Below are positions 30,834 to 39,786 of a stretch of DNA of 64,000 nt, piece after piece. Origin of the DNA: Nocardia flavorosea NBRC 108225 (lineage in GTDB: Bacteria; Actinomycetota; Actinomycetes; Mycobacteriales; Mycobacteriaceae). The stretch is taken from assembly GCF_001613385.1 (NCBI RefSeq), contig NZ_BDCG01000002.1:434001-498000 (forward strand), given 5' to 3'. The position numbers and the translations under genes are program-made. Within the stretch, counting starts at the first letter, position 1. Every line of letters starts with the position of its first letter. Below the pieces are notes generated by a model that did no database searches, was not told where the DNA came from, and saw nothing but the letters and a program-made list of their open reading frames with translations.

Positions 30834-32335
30834 CAATCGGCTGACGCGGCCGCCACCGTCGTATGCGCGCCGTTGTCGTGCAGCGACCGCAATGCGGCCA
30901 GGTATGCGGCGACGAAGGCCGGTTCGTCGCCGAGGTCCCCGAATACGGCGCGTTCGGTGAGGAATGCCGTGGGTTTCGCGTGCTGCTTCCGGGCCAGCGC
31001 GCCGAGTCGCTCCCGCAGCGGGTCGACGATATCGATCGGCTCGCCCTGTTCGTCCACGCCCTCGGCATACCTGGCCCAACCGGCGACCACCGTTGCGGCA
31101 CAGGTGATGTCACCACCGTCGCGTAACCGGCGGCGCACCACCGGCAGCAGCCATTTGGGGATTCGGTCGGAGGAATCGGCGCACAGGCGGGCGAGAGTAT
31201 CGCCGATGGCGGGGTTGGCGAACCGTTCGATCAGGGTGCGCTTGTACACGTCCAGGTCGACGCCGGGCACCGGGCGAAGGGTCGGTGTCGCCTCGGTATC
31301 CATGTACCGCAGCAGGAATCGCTCGAATACCGGATCCTGGGCGGCCTCGTGGACCAGCCGGTACCCGCTGAGATAGCCGAGGTAGCCCAGCGCCTGATGG
31401 CTCGCGTTCAGCAGGCGCAGCTTCATCAGCTCATAGGGTGCGACATCGGCAACGGTCTGGACACCCACCTTTTCGTAGGCGGGTCTGCCGAGGGGGAATG
31501 CGTCCTCCAGCACCCATTGGGTGAACGGTTCGGTCACCACCGGCCAGCTGTCGTCGATACCGTAGCGTTGCGCTACCTCCGCTGCCGTTCCGGCAGTCGA
31601 GGCCGGGGTGATCCGGTCGACCATGGAATCGGGGAACGCGCCGTTGTGCTCGATCCAGTCCGCCAGGTCCGGATCGCGTAGCCGGGCGAACGCGGTGAAG
31701 ACGGTCCGGGCGATCTGCCCATTACCTTCGATATTGTCGCAGGACATGATCGTGAACGGCGCCAGTCCACGCTCCCGGCGCCGGGCCAGCGCTTCGACGA
31801 CCAACCCGAAGGTGGTCGCCGGGACGGCCCCGGGTGCGAGGTCTGCGACGACCGCCGGGTTGTGCGCATCGAATTCACCCGTCGCCGCCGAGAAGTTGTA
31901 GCCGCCTTCGGTGATCGTCAGCGAGACGATGCGGGTGCGTTCGTCGGCGAGTTTCGCCAGTACGGCCTCCGGATCGTCGGGCGCGTACAGGTATTCCACG
32001 ATCGACCCGACGACCCGGGTTTCCCAGGTTCCGTCGGGATGGGTGACCGACAGTGTGTACAGGCAGTCCTGCTCGTACATGACATCGCGCATCCGCCGAT
32101 CGGATGGAAGGACTCCGACCCCGCATATCCCCCAGTCCCGGCCCTCGCCGAGTTCGAGCAGCCGATCCAGATACATCGCCTGATGGGCCCGGTGGAATCC
32201 GCCGACACCGAAATGTACGATGCCGGCTTCGATTCCGGATCGGTCGTAGGACGGTACCGAGACGACCTCGGCGAGTTGCCCGATCGCCGCGGCGCACAAC
32301 CGCACCGGTCCGGACAGCACGGACTGTCCTTGCAT
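30833..32335 (-). CDS. mtlD: Mannitol/polyol 2-dehydrogenase (long-chain MDR family)
   Basis: 500 residues. Rossmann-like start GIVHFGVGGFHRAHQAMYLD, catalytic MKLRLLNASHQALGYLG (Lys, Asn and His of the polyol-specific long-chain dehydrogenases), and YKRTLIERFANPAIGDTLARL. Oxidises mannitol, sorbitol or arabinitol to the ketose with NAD. ATG 32335 follows AAGGAA. Its TGA (30833-30835) lies inside the GTCAAT end of the insertion remnant, so the last codons and stop may have been set by the insertion. Divergent from the SorC regulator and ABC operon. Confidence 0.92.
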   Translation of the reverse strand: MQGQSVLSGPVRLCAAAIGQLAEVVSVPSYDRSGIEAGIVHFGVGGFHRAHQAMYLDRLLELGEGRDWGICGVGVLPSDRRMRDVMYEQDCLYTLSVTHPDGTWETRVVGSIVEYLYAPDDPEAVLAKLADERTRIVSLTITEGGYNFSAATGEFDAHNPAVVADLAPGAVPATTFGLVVEALARRRERGLAPFTIMSCDNIEGNGQIARTVFTAFARLRDPDLADWIEHNGAFPDSMVDRITPASTAGTAAEVAQRYGIDDSWPVVTEPFTQWVLEDAFPLGRPAYEKVGVQTVADVAPYELMKLRLLNASHQALGYLGYLSGYRLVHEAAQDPVFERFLLRYMDTEATPTLRPVPGVDLDVYKRTLIERFANPAIGDTLARLCADSSDRIPKWLLPVVRRRLRDGGDITCAATVVAGWARYAEGVDEQGEPIDIVDPLRERLGALARKQHAKPTAFLTERAVFGDLGDEPAFVAAYLAALRSLHDNGAHTTVAAASAD

Positions 32336-32390
32336 CGCATTCCTTCCCGAGCTTTCCGAACCCACCCGTCAAGCCCTCCGGCAGATTTCT

Positions 32391-32461
32391 GTTGTGTACG
32401 TCACAACCGGAATGCTACCTTGTGTGAGCACCCGTTCACGGTCTGATCATCTGCTCACAAG
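32391..32461. promoter_or_regulatory. Two dyads between mtlD and the polyol ABC operon
   Basis: GTTGTG-TACGT-CACAAC at 32391-32407, and a wider dyad CTTGTGTGAGCA (32419-32430) with TGCTCACAAG (32452-32461). Both contain TTGTG/CACAA half-sites. They are the probable binding sites of the SorC-type regulator acting in both directions. Confidence 0.55.
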
Positions 32462-32550
32462 CGTAACGGCTCACCGCGCGGCTCCGCTGGACGCCGCCGG
32501 CGAACCTGCCCGATCCGGCCGCCGACAGGCCCGCTCACCGAGGAGTGCCC

Positions 32551-33543
32551 GTGACCACCGAGCCGCCCCGCCCGCTCGCATCCGAAGATGTCCGGCTGGC
32601 ACTACGCGCGGCCACCCTGTATCACCTGGAGGGCGCAACCCAGGCCGAGATCGCCGCGAAACTCGGAGTATCGCGGCCCACGGCGGGCCGGCTCATCGCC
32701 CGGGCTCGCGCGCAGGGACTGATCCGGATCGAGATCAGCGTTCCGGACGAGCTCAGCGCCACCGTGCACACCGAACTCGAACGCGAACTCGAGCGGATCT
32801 TCGGCCTCACCGAAGCCGTCGTCACCCACGCGGTACCCGACGGCTCACCGGCCGGGTACTACGCGCTGGGCCGGGCCGCGGTGGGCGTGCTCGCGCGCCG
32901 GCTCCGCGAACGCGACACCCTCGGCTTCACCTGGGGGCCGGAGACCGTCGCCGTGGCGCAGGCGCTCAGACCACGATCGGCGCGCTGCGCGACTGTCGTC
33001 CAACTGGACGGGTCGATGACCACCACGGACTATCAAACCGGTGTCGACTTCACCCTCGGCACCTGCGCGCAACTGTTGCAGGCCGAACCGGTCCGGCTGC
33101 ACGCGCCGCTGTACGCCGACGCGGCGACGGTCACCGCGCTGCACAACGATTCGCTGATGAGCCGTGCACTCGAGATCGGCCGCAATGCCGATGTGATGAT
33201 CTTCGGAATCGGGCCGGTCTCCACGGCGACGACGCTGTTCGAGGGCAGCTATCTCGATACCGCCCTGCTGGACGAACTACACAGACTGGGTGCCGTCGGA
33301 GAAATGGGCGGACGGTTCTACACCCGCGAGGGCGCCGATATCGAGGGTTCACTCACCGCCCGCACCGTATCGGTTCCGCTCGGCGCGGTACGCGCATGCC
33401 CGGCCACCGTGCTGGTATCCGGCGGTGAATCCAAGCACGAGGCGATTCTCGGTGCACTCAACGCAGGCCTGGCCGACATCGTGGTCACCGATATCGATAC
33501 CGCGCGGTGGCTGGTAGAACACAAGGAGGCAGCGCCCCGATGA
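32551..33543 (+). CDS. SorC/DeoR-type sugar-binding transcriptional regulator
   Basis: 330 residues. N-terminal HTH (YHLEGATQAEIAAKLGVSRPTAGRLIARARAQGLI), then the SorC-type sugar-binding domain (GFTWGPETVAVAQAL, VVQLDGSM, VMIFGIGPV and the final GGESKHEAILGALNAGLADIVVTD). It probably binds a phosphorylated sugar or polyol. GTG 32551 is 5 nt after AGGAG. Its stop overlaps the start of the binding-protein gene (ATGA at 33540), so it is the first gene of the ABC operon. Confidence 0.9.
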   Translation: MTTEPPRPLASEDVRLALRAATLYHLEGATQAEIAAKLGVSRPTAGRLIARARAQGLIRIEISVPDELSATVHTELERELERIFGLTEAVVTHAVPDGSPAGYYALGRAAVGVLARRLRERDTLGFTWGPETVAVAQALRPRSARCATVVQLDGSMTTTDYQTGVDFTLGTCAQLLQAEPVRLHAPLYADAATVTALHNDSLMSRALEIGRNADVMIFGIGPVSTATTLFEGSYLDTALLDELHRLGAVGEMGGRFYTREGADIEGSLTARTVSVPLGAVRACPATVLVSGGESKHEAILGALNAGLADIVVTDIDTARWLVEHKEAAPR

Positions 33544-34892
33544 GGATTCGTTCGAAATATCTCGCCGCCGCGATCGCGGCGACGCTGACGCTGACCTTGT
33601 CCGGTTGCGCGGGCGCCGGCTCGTTCGTCGGCGGGGGCGCCGACGCGGTGACCATCGCGATCATCTCGAACTCGCAGATGCAGGACGCCATCGCCCTGTC
33701 CGACCGCTTCGAACGCGAGAACCCCGGGATCGAACTGAAATTCGTCTCGCTGTCGGAGAACGAGGCCCGGGCCAAGATCACCGCATCGGTCGCCACCGGC
33801 GGCGGCGAATTCGATGTGGTGATGATCAGCAATTACGAAACCCCGCAGTGGGCGGAAAACGGCTGGCTCACCGATCTTTCCGAATACGCCGACCGTACAC
33901 CGGGCTACGACGAAGAAGATTTCATCCCCACGCTGCGCCGGTCATTGTCCTACGAGGGCAATATGTATTCGGTGCCGTTCTACGGTGAATCGTCGTTCCT
34001 CATGTATCGCAAGGACCTGTTCGAACAGGCCGGCTTGGAGATGCCGGCCGAACCTACTTGGGAGCAGGTGGCCGGATACGCCGCCGCCCTCGACGCACCC
34101 GGCGCGACCTCCGGTATCTGCCTGCGCGGCAAACCCGGCTGGGGCGAAATGCTCGCCCCGCTCAACACGGTGATCAACGCCTTCGGTGGACGCTGGTACG
34201 ACGAGAACTGGAACGCGCAGCTCACCAGCCCCGAGACCGTGCGGGCGGTGCAGTTCTACGTCGATCTGGTCCGTAGCCACGGACAGTCGGGCGCGGCCAC
34301 GAGCGGATTCAGCGAATGCGCAACACAGCTGGCCCAGGGCCGCACGGCCATGTGGTACGACTCGACCGCCGCGGTATCGGTCCTCGAGGATCCCGCGGCG
34401 AGCCGGGTCGTCGGCAAGATCGGCTACGCACCCGCGCCCGCCGCGGTGAAATCCGATACCGGCTGGCTGTATTCCTGGTCGCTCGGCATCCCGACCACCA
34501 GCGACAAACCCGACGCGGCCTGGAAATTCGTGTCGTGGATGACCGATAAGGACTATCTCGAGATGGTCGGTACCGAGCTCGGCTGGGAACGGGTGCCGCC
34601 GGGAAGCCGGCTGTCGACCTATGCGATTCCGGAGTACGAGCGGGCAGCCGCCGCCTACGGACCGCCCACCCTGGCGGCGATGGAGCAGGCCGATCCCGAG
34701 AACCCGACGGTCGCACCGGTTCCGTATACGGGCGTGCAGTTCCTGACTATTCCGGAGTTCCAGGATCTCGGTACCCGGGTCAGTCAGCAGATCAGCGCCG
34801 CGATCGCCGGACGAATCAGTGTCGGCGACGCTCTCGAACAGGCGCAGCAGTACGCCGAGGTCGTCGGCGAGACCTACCGGGAGGCGCAGTAG
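33540..34892 (+). CDS. Polyol ABC transporter substrate-binding lipoprotein (SmoE-like)
   Basis: 450 residues. Lipoprotein signal peptide with basic head (MRIRSKYL), hydrophobic core and lipobox LTLSGC (Cys23). The mature part is a family-1 solute-binding protein: FERENPGIELKFVSLSENEARAKIT, GGGEFDVVMISNYETPQWAENGWL, YSVPFYGESSFLMYRKDLFEQAG and SLGIPTTSDKPDAAWKFVSW. Translationally coupled to the regulator (ATGA) with AAGGAGG 10 nt upstream. Anchored outside the membrane, delivering mannitol- or sorbitol-type polyols to the permeases. Confidence 0.92.
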   Translation: MRIRSKYLAAAIAATLTLTLSGCAGAGSFVGGGADAVTIAIISNSQMQDAIALSDRFERENPGIELKFVSLSENEARAKITASVATGGGEFDVVMISNYETPQWAENGWLTDLSEYADRTPGYDEEDFIPTLRRSLSYEGNMYSVPFYGESSFLMYRKDLFEQAGLEMPAEPTWEQVAGYAAALDAPGATSGICLRGKPGWGEMLAPLNTVINAFGGRWYDENWNAQLTSPETVRAVQFYVDLVRSHGQSGAATSGFSECATQLAQGRTAMWYDSTAAVSVLEDPAASRVVGKIGYAPAPAAVKSDTGWLYSWSLGIPTTSDKPDAAWKFVSWMTDKDYLEMVGTELGWERVPPGSRLSTYAIPEYERAAAAYGPPTLAAMEQADPENPTVAPVPYTGVQFLTIPEFQDLGTRVSQQISAAIAGRISVGDALEQAQQYAEVVGETYREAQ

Positions 34893-34894
34893 CC

Positions 34895-35860
34895 ATGTCG
34901 AGTACCACCACAGCAGAGGCTCCCCCGGCCGACCCAGGCCCCGAGAAGGCGATACCGCCGTCGGGACGCCGCGCCGTCTCCCGCGCGGAAGGCTGGCGCC
35001 GCCGCGGGCCGCTGCTGCCCGCGCTGATATTCATGATCGTCGTCACCCAGATCCCGTTCCTGGTGACGGTCTACTATTCGACCCAATCGTGGAACCTGGT
35101 ACGTCCCGGCTCCCAGGAGTTCAACGGTCTCGACAACTACGTCGACGTCTTCTCCGACAGCCAATTCCGCACCGTGGCACTGAACACGGTGCTCATGATC
35201 GCCGGTACCGTCGTGATCTCGGTGATCCTCGGGCTGCTGCTGGCCTTGCTGCTGGACCGGAAGTTCTTCGGGCGCGGAATCGTGCGCACACTGCTGATCA
35301 CCCCGTTCCTGGTCACGCCGGTCGCCGCGGCCTTGATCTGGAAGACGACCATGCTGGACCCGGTCTTCGGCCTGGTCAATTTCGCTCTGCAACCGTTCGG
35401 TGTCGGCGAGATCGACTGGATCAGCCGGTTCCCGCTCCCGGCGGTGATGGCGAATCTGGTCTGGCAGTGGACACCGTTCATGATGCTGCTCATCCTCGCC
35501 GGGTTGCAGTCCATGCCCCGCGATATCGTCGAGGCGGCCCGGGTCGACGGTGCCGGCGCGCTCGCGATCTTCCGCGAGCTGACCCTGCCGCATCTGCGCC
35601 GCTTCATCGAACTGGGCGCCGTCCTCGGCGCGATCTACCTGGTCAACACCTTCGATGCCGTGTACATGATGACCGCTGGCGGGCCGGGTGTGGCCAGCGC
35701 GAACCTGCCCTACTACATCTATCAGCGCGCGTTCCTCGGCTTCGATATCGGGCAGGCAGCCGCCATGGGCGTGGTCACCGTGGTCGCGACCATCATCGTC
35801 TCGACCCTGGCGCTGCGCCTGATCTTCAAGAGTTTCACCGGGAACGAGGAGGCGGCCTGA
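34895..35860 (+). CDS. Polyol ABC transporter permease (SmoF-like)
   Basis: 321 residues, six predicted membrane helices after a 35-residue cytoplasmic head (for example LLPALIFMIVVTQIPFLVTVYY, VLMIAGTVVISVILGLLLALLL, GVVTVVATIIVSTLAL). The EAA coupling motif EAARVDGAGALAIFRELTLP contacts the ATPase. Starts 2 bp after the lipoprotein stop; its TGA overlaps the next ATG. Confidence 0.93.
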   Translation: MSSTTTAEAPPADPGPEKAIPPSGRRAVSRAEGWRRRGPLLPALIFMIVVTQIPFLVTVYYSTQSWNLVRPGSQEFNGLDNYVDVFSDSQFRTVALNTVLMIAGTVVISVILGLLLALLLDRKFFGRGIVRTLLITPFLVTPVAAALIWKTTMLDPVFGLVNFALQPFGVGEIDWISRFPLPAVMANLVWQWTPFMMLLILAGLQSMPRDIVEAARVDGAGALAIFRELTLPHLRRFIELGAVLGAIYLVNTFDAVYMMTAGGPGVASANLPYYIYQRAFLGFDIGQAAAMGVVTVVATIIVSTLALRLIFKSFTGNEEAA

Positions 35861-36732
35861 TGAGTACCGCTGCTACCGCACGTATCGACGACACCGCGGC
35901 GACACCGGTGCGGCCCACCCGGCGCCGGGCCCGTGACTCGGTATGGGCGGTCCTGGCCTGGGTGATCGCGCTCGGCTTCTTCTTTCCCGTCCTCTGGATG
36001 GTGCTCACTGCCTTCAAAGAGGAAGGCGACGCCTATACGGATCCGCCGAAACTGTTCTTCACCCCCACGCTGCAGCAGTTCCGCGACGTCCTGGACAGCG
36101 GTATCGGCACCACTCTACTGAATTCTGTTTTCGCGACAGGTATCTCGACACTTCTGGTCTTGCTGCTGGGAATCCCGGCCGCGTTCGCCCTGTCCTTGCG
36201 GCCGGTGCGTAAAACCAGGGATGCGCTGTTCTTCTTCATCAGCACCAAAATGCTGCCGGTGGTCGCGGCGATCATTCCGCTGTACGTGATCGTCGGCGAT
36301 ATCGGGATGCTCGACAATATCTGGACACTGGTCATCCTGTACACGGCCATGAACCTGCCGATCGCGGTGTGGATGATGCGCTCGTTCTTCCTGGAGGTTC
36401 CCGGCGAACTACTCGAAGCCGCCGGTATGGACGGCGCCGGCCTGTGGACCTCGGTCCGCGAAGTGATCCTGCCACTGGTGTCGCCCGGAATCGCCGCCAC
36501 CGCGCTGATCTGCATCATCTTCTCCTGGAACGAATTCTTCTTCGCGGTGAACCTGACGGCCGTTCAGGCGCAGACCGTCCCGGTGTTCCTGGTCGGTTTC
36601 ATCACCGGTCAGGGCCTGTACTGGGCGCAGCTCTCGGCGGCGGCGGTGCTGACCGCATTACCCGTGGTACTGGCCGGGTGGATCGCGCAGAACAAACTCG
36701 TGCGCGGCCTGTCGTTCGGCGCGATCAAATAA
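35860..36732 (+). CDS. Polyol ABC transporter permease (SmoG-like)
   Basis: 290 residues with six membrane helices (VWAVLAWVIALGFFFPVLWMV, LLNSVFATGISTLLVLLLG, FFISTKMLPVVAAIIPLYVI, and so on). EAA motif LEAAGMDGAGLWTSVREVILPL. Typical partner of the preceding permease in CUT1 family importers; the two form the heterodimeric channel. TGATG overlap at 35858-35862 couples it to the upstream gene. Confidence 0.93.
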   Translation: MSTAATARIDDTAATPVRPTRRRARDSVWAVLAWVIALGFFFPVLWMVLTAFKEEGDAYTDPPKLFFTPTLQQFRDVLDSGIGTTLLNSVFATGISTLLVLLLGIPAAFALSLRPVRKTRDALFFFISTKMLPVVAAIIPLYVIVGDIGMLDNIWTLVILYTAMNLPIAVWMMRSFFLEVPGELLEAAGMDGAGLWTSVREVILPLVSPGIAATALICIIFSWNEFFFAVNLTAVQAQTVPVFLVGFITGQGLYWAQLSAAAVLTALPVVLAGWIAQNKLVRGLSFGAIK

Positions 36733-36765
36733 CCTCCCCGCCTTGCAGAGTCAGGAGTAACCGTT

Positions 36766-37878
36766 ATGGCCGAGATCTCGTACAAGAACGCGTCGTGCGT
36801 CTACCAGGGCGCCGAACAGCTCGCGGTCGATTCGCTGAATCTCGATATCGGCGACGGTGAATTCGTCGTCCTGGTCGGCCCCTCCGGATCCGGGAAGAGC
36901 ACAGCCCTGCGAATGCTCGCCGGGCTCGAGGAAATCGACGGCGGCACCATCACGATCGACAACGAAGATATGGTCGGTGTGGCTCCGAAGGACCGGGATA
37001 TCGCGATGGTGTTCCAGAATTACGCGCTGTATCCGAACAAAACGGTCGGTGAGAACATGGGCTTCGCGCTCAAAATGCGCGGTATACCGCACGAAGAACG
37101 TAAACGCCGCGTCGCCGAGGCCGCGAAACTCCTCGACCTCACCGAATACCTCGACCGCAAACCGGGCAAGCTTTCGGGCGGGCAGCGGCAACGAGTCGCC
37201 ATGGGCCGCGCCATCGTCCGCGAGCCGCGGGTGTTCTGCATGGACGAACCACTCAGCAACCTGGATGCAAAGCTCCGGGTCCAGACACGCACTCAGATCG
37301 CCGCACTACAGCGCCGCCTCGGTACCACCACCGTCTACGTCACGCACGACCAGGTGGAGGCCATGACGATGGGCGACCGGGTCGCGGTGCTGAAATCCGG
37401 CCGGCTCCAGCAGTTCAGCACGCCGACCGAACTGTACGACCGCCCCGCGAACGCCTTCGTCGCCGGATTCATCGGCTCCCCCGCCATGAACCTGTTCACC
37501 GCGCCCCTCACCACCGGCGGAGTCGAGGTCGGGACGACCACCCTCGAACTGCCCCGCGCCGCCATGAGCCGGCTGGCCGAAGCCGGCCTGGAGCGTGTCA
37601 CGGTCGGGATTCGCCCGGAACAGCTCGAATTGCGCAAGGACGGCATCGGCTTCGCTGTGGTCGTCGAGCTGGTCGAGGAGCTGGGCAGCGAATCCTACGT
37701 CTACGCACGCGGCACCAGCGGAACCACCCCCGCGCCGAACGGAGTACCGATCACCTTCGTCGCCCGGTCGGCGAGCAGGTCCCCGGCGAAACTCGCGGAG
37801 AACGCGACGATGGCGGTCCGCCCGGACGCCACCGTCCACGTCTTCCATCCGGTATCCGGCGAACGCATCGGGGACTGA
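36766..37878 (+). CDS. Sugar/polyol ABC transporter ATPase (SmoK/MsmK/UgpC-like)
   Basis: 370 residues. Walker A GPSGSGKST, Q-loop VFQNYALYPNKTV, signature LSGGQRQRVAMG, Walker B FCMDEPLSNLDA, H-loop VTHDQVEAM. The C-terminal third is the TOBE/MalK regulatory domain (VTVGIRPEQLEL). GGAGTAA precedes the ATG. Completes the four-gene polyol importer after the SorC regulator; such ATPases can sometimes serve several CUT1 systems. Confidence 0.94.
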   Translation: MAEISYKNASCVYQGAEQLAVDSLNLDIGDGEFVVLVGPSGSGKSTALRMLAGLEEIDGGTITIDNEDMVGVAPKDRDIAMVFQNYALYPNKTVGENMGFALKMRGIPHEERKRRVAEAAKLLDLTEYLDRKPGKLSGGQRQRVAMGRAIVREPRVFCMDEPLSNLDAKLRVQTRTQIAALQRRLGTTTVYVTHDQVEAMTMGDRVAVLKSGRLQQFSTPTELYDRPANAFVAGFIGSPAMNLFTAPLTTGGVEVGTTTLELPRAAMSRLAEAGLERVTVGIRPEQLELRKDGIGFAVVVELVEELGSESYVYARGTSGTTPAPNGVPITFVARSASRSPAKLAENATMAVRPDATVHVFHPVSGERIGD

Positions 37879-37882
37879 CAGC

Positions 37883-37912
37883 GTGTCCGATGACCGGCGG
37901 GTTATCGGACAC
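37883..37912 (+). terminator. Terminator of the polyol ABC operon
   Basis: GTGTCCGATGACC (37883-37895) pairs with GGTTATCGGACAC (37900-37912), 13 bp including one G-T pair, with a GGCG tetraloop, starting 4 nt after the ATPase stop. No T run follows. Confidence 0.75.
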
Positions 37913-38005
37913 CGCTCTCCGGGCGACGTCGGTTCACGTCCCGAACGCACGGGCGCCGCCGTGGCCGGATAGCGATCCCCCGGCCGCCGTGATGCCGGCG
38001 GACCG

Positions 38006-38593
38006 TCAGCTCCGGTCCTGATCGGACCCGGTCCCGAGCTCGCGGATCCGCTCGGCCGCCATGCCCAACCGCTTCTTGCGCGCGGCCGCATCGGATTCCT
38101 TCAGCTCCTCGTAGATCTCCTCGTCGGCATCGCTGAACCGCAGCACCACCCGGGGGATACTCAGGGTGACGATCAGCGACGGCCACACCAGCCAGGCGTA
38201 ATCCCAGTCCACCACCAGCTGCAGAACGAGAAAAGCGACCAGTGTCGCGCCGATGATCAGCCAGTCCAGCGATTCGACCAGCGCACCCCGGCTACGCAGC
38301 GTCGTGAGCTCGGCCTCGGCGGAACCTGCCGGTATCGCAGGCAGCGCTTCCGGCTCGGCGGCAACCACACGCACTCGCCCGTCCACGTTCTCCAACGGCA
38401 CGCCACCCGGCAACCCGCGAAACGGCTCGCTCGCGGCCCCCAGGGTGCGAGCCACCGCGATCTCACCGGAGCGGTCGTAGAACTCGTCTGTACTCAGCCG
38501 TCCGGCCGCATAGTGCTCGGCCAGCACGTTGAGCGCATGCAGCCGATCGCCATCGCCGAGCCTGAGATCATCGGGCGGGACTTCGCCGGTCAT
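38006..38593 (-). CDS. DUF1707 (SHOCT-like) membrane protein
   Basis: 195 residues. DUF1707 head: LRLGDGDRLHALNVLAEHYAAGRLSTDEFYDRSGEIAVARTLG (residues ~10-52), then two close membrane helices (LDWLIIGATLVAFLVLQLVV, YAWLVWPSLIVTLSIPRVVL) and a charged cytoplasmic tail (EIYEELKESDAAARKKRLGMAAERI). Common in actinobacteria, function unknown; the head may be a protein-binding module. Convergent with the ABC operon. The 338 bp upstream (38594-38931) contain nothing I can identify. Confidence 0.8.
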   Translation of the reverse strand: MTGEVPPDDLRLGDGDRLHALNVLAEHYAAGRLSTDEFYDRSGEIAVARTLGAASEPFRGLPGGVPLENVDGRVRVVAAEPEALPAIPAGSAEAELTTLRSRGALVESLDWLIIGATLVAFLVLQLVVDWDYAWLVWPSLIVTLSIPRVVLRFSDADEEIYEELKESDAAARKKRLGMAAERIRELGTGSDQDRS

Positions 38594-38931
38594 AACGATT
38601 CTCCGAACCTCGGGAACAGCACAGGTATAGCGTCCAGTCTAGGCACAACAGATTCTCCGCATCACGGGCAATGCACACCATCCGGGCAGAATCCGGGCGC
38701 ACGGCACCGATCCGACAGCACCACCGGACAACACCGCCGCGCCATCGTTCGTGTGTTCATCCCTCTATTGCCGGAGCCTATCGCCGCCTCCGCAGTTTCA
38801 CCGAGGTTCGCGAGTCCCTTTGTGACGTTTCCCAGGACGGCCGCCCGATAGATCCCGCAGGCGGCCACGTCGCCCGGTGGCGGCCCGCGAATCGGCGGCC
38901 GGAGGCCGGTGAGTTGTCCGGGCGATCTGCG

Positions 38932-39591
38932 CTATATCCGGATACCGTCGCGGATCGATCGCGTCTCATCGGATGCCGGTGCGTGCAGTAAACCGTCCCA
39001 CGCATCGATGAGTGACGACAGCTCGGCTCGGCCAGGCACCGTGCCGGACCGGTTGTAGCGGGCCAGGGTGTGCAGCGCGCTCTCGTACACCATGCCGATA
39101 CGCTGCCGCCGGAGCTCTTCCGGCAGTTCCGCGAGTGCCGTGTGCAGGGCACGGTCGACCCCGAAACCGCTGTCCGTCATCGCCGGGTCCACAGAACGGA
39201 AACTGTGTGCCAGGATTTCGGTTTCCATCAGCCGGTCGAGCAGGCCGACGTAATTGTTGCCGTCGCGCAGCGTATTCGCCAGCGGCTGCACCAGGATCCA
39301 TAACGCGGTCCGCGTCGTCGGTGCGCCACCGTCGGCGATCGACCGCGCGGCCAGCGCGTCCCGATCGGCGCTGATCGCGGGCAGTCGATGCGCGAAAATC
39401 GCGCGCAACAGATTCTCCTTGGAACCGAAGTAGTACCCGATGACCGAGGCGTTGTGCTGCCCGGCGGCGGCGCGGATATCGGCGAGGGTGACACCGTCGT
39501 ATCCCCGGCGCGCGAACAGGCGCTCGGCTGTTTCGATCAGGAGTACCCGGGTTCCCTCCCCAGCGCTGTAGCGGCCGCGTTTGGCGGTCAT
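38932..39591 (-). CDS. TetR-family regulator
   Basis: 219 residues. HTH LLIETAERLFARRGYDGVTLADIRAAAGQHNASVIGYYFGSKENLLRAIF is well conserved, followed by a TetR C-terminal domain of the type seen near lipid and sulfonate genes. ATG 39591 is preferred (AGGGTGA upstream); GTG 39600 is possible. Divergent from the TauD-type dioxygenase gene with a 195-bp gap holding a dyad, so it probably represses that gene. Confidence 0.9.
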   Translation of the reverse strand: MTAKRGRYSAGEGTRVLLIETAERLFARRGYDGVTLADIRAAAGQHNASVIGYYFGSKENLLRAIFAHRLPAISADRDALAARSIADGGAPTTRTALWILVQPLANTLRDGNNYVGLLDRLMETEILAHSFRSVDPAMTDSGFGVDRALHTALAELPEELRRQRIGMVYESALHTLARYNRSGTVPGRAELSSLIDAWDGLLHAPASDETRSIRDGIRI

Positions 39592-39680
39592 GGGCGTCAC
39601 CCTACCGCCCCCGCAACGGTTTCCGCCTACCCGGCGGGGACCGCTGCGCGGGGTTCAGGCAAGCAAAGAATCATCGGGAT

Positions 39681-39704
39681 CGCATTCGTTCTCAAATTAA
39701 TGCG
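39681..39704. promoter_or_regulatory. Dyad in AT-rich promoter region before the dioxygenase
   Basis: CGCATT (39681-39686) and AATGCG (39699-39704) flank a 12-bp AT-rich centre. It is the only AT-rich stretch between the divergent TetR and dioxygenase genes and is a candidate operator. Confidence 0.45.
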
Positions 39705-39786
39705 TGCCGATTACTTTGACCTTCGGCCCGCTTCCGGCCCGACCCGATCCGGGGCCGACCCACCGTTCGACCGTCAGGAGACCACC

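Noticed and set aside
34819..36732. Long plus-strand frame overlapping both polyol permeases
   Set aside because: Its first part is an out-of-frame shadow (Arg-rich); only the last 290 codons from 35860 are the real permease.
38594..38931. Small minus-strand frame (68 codons) between DUF1707 and TetR genes
   Set aside because: No ribosome-binding site, no recognisable motif and unusual composition; probably non-coding.
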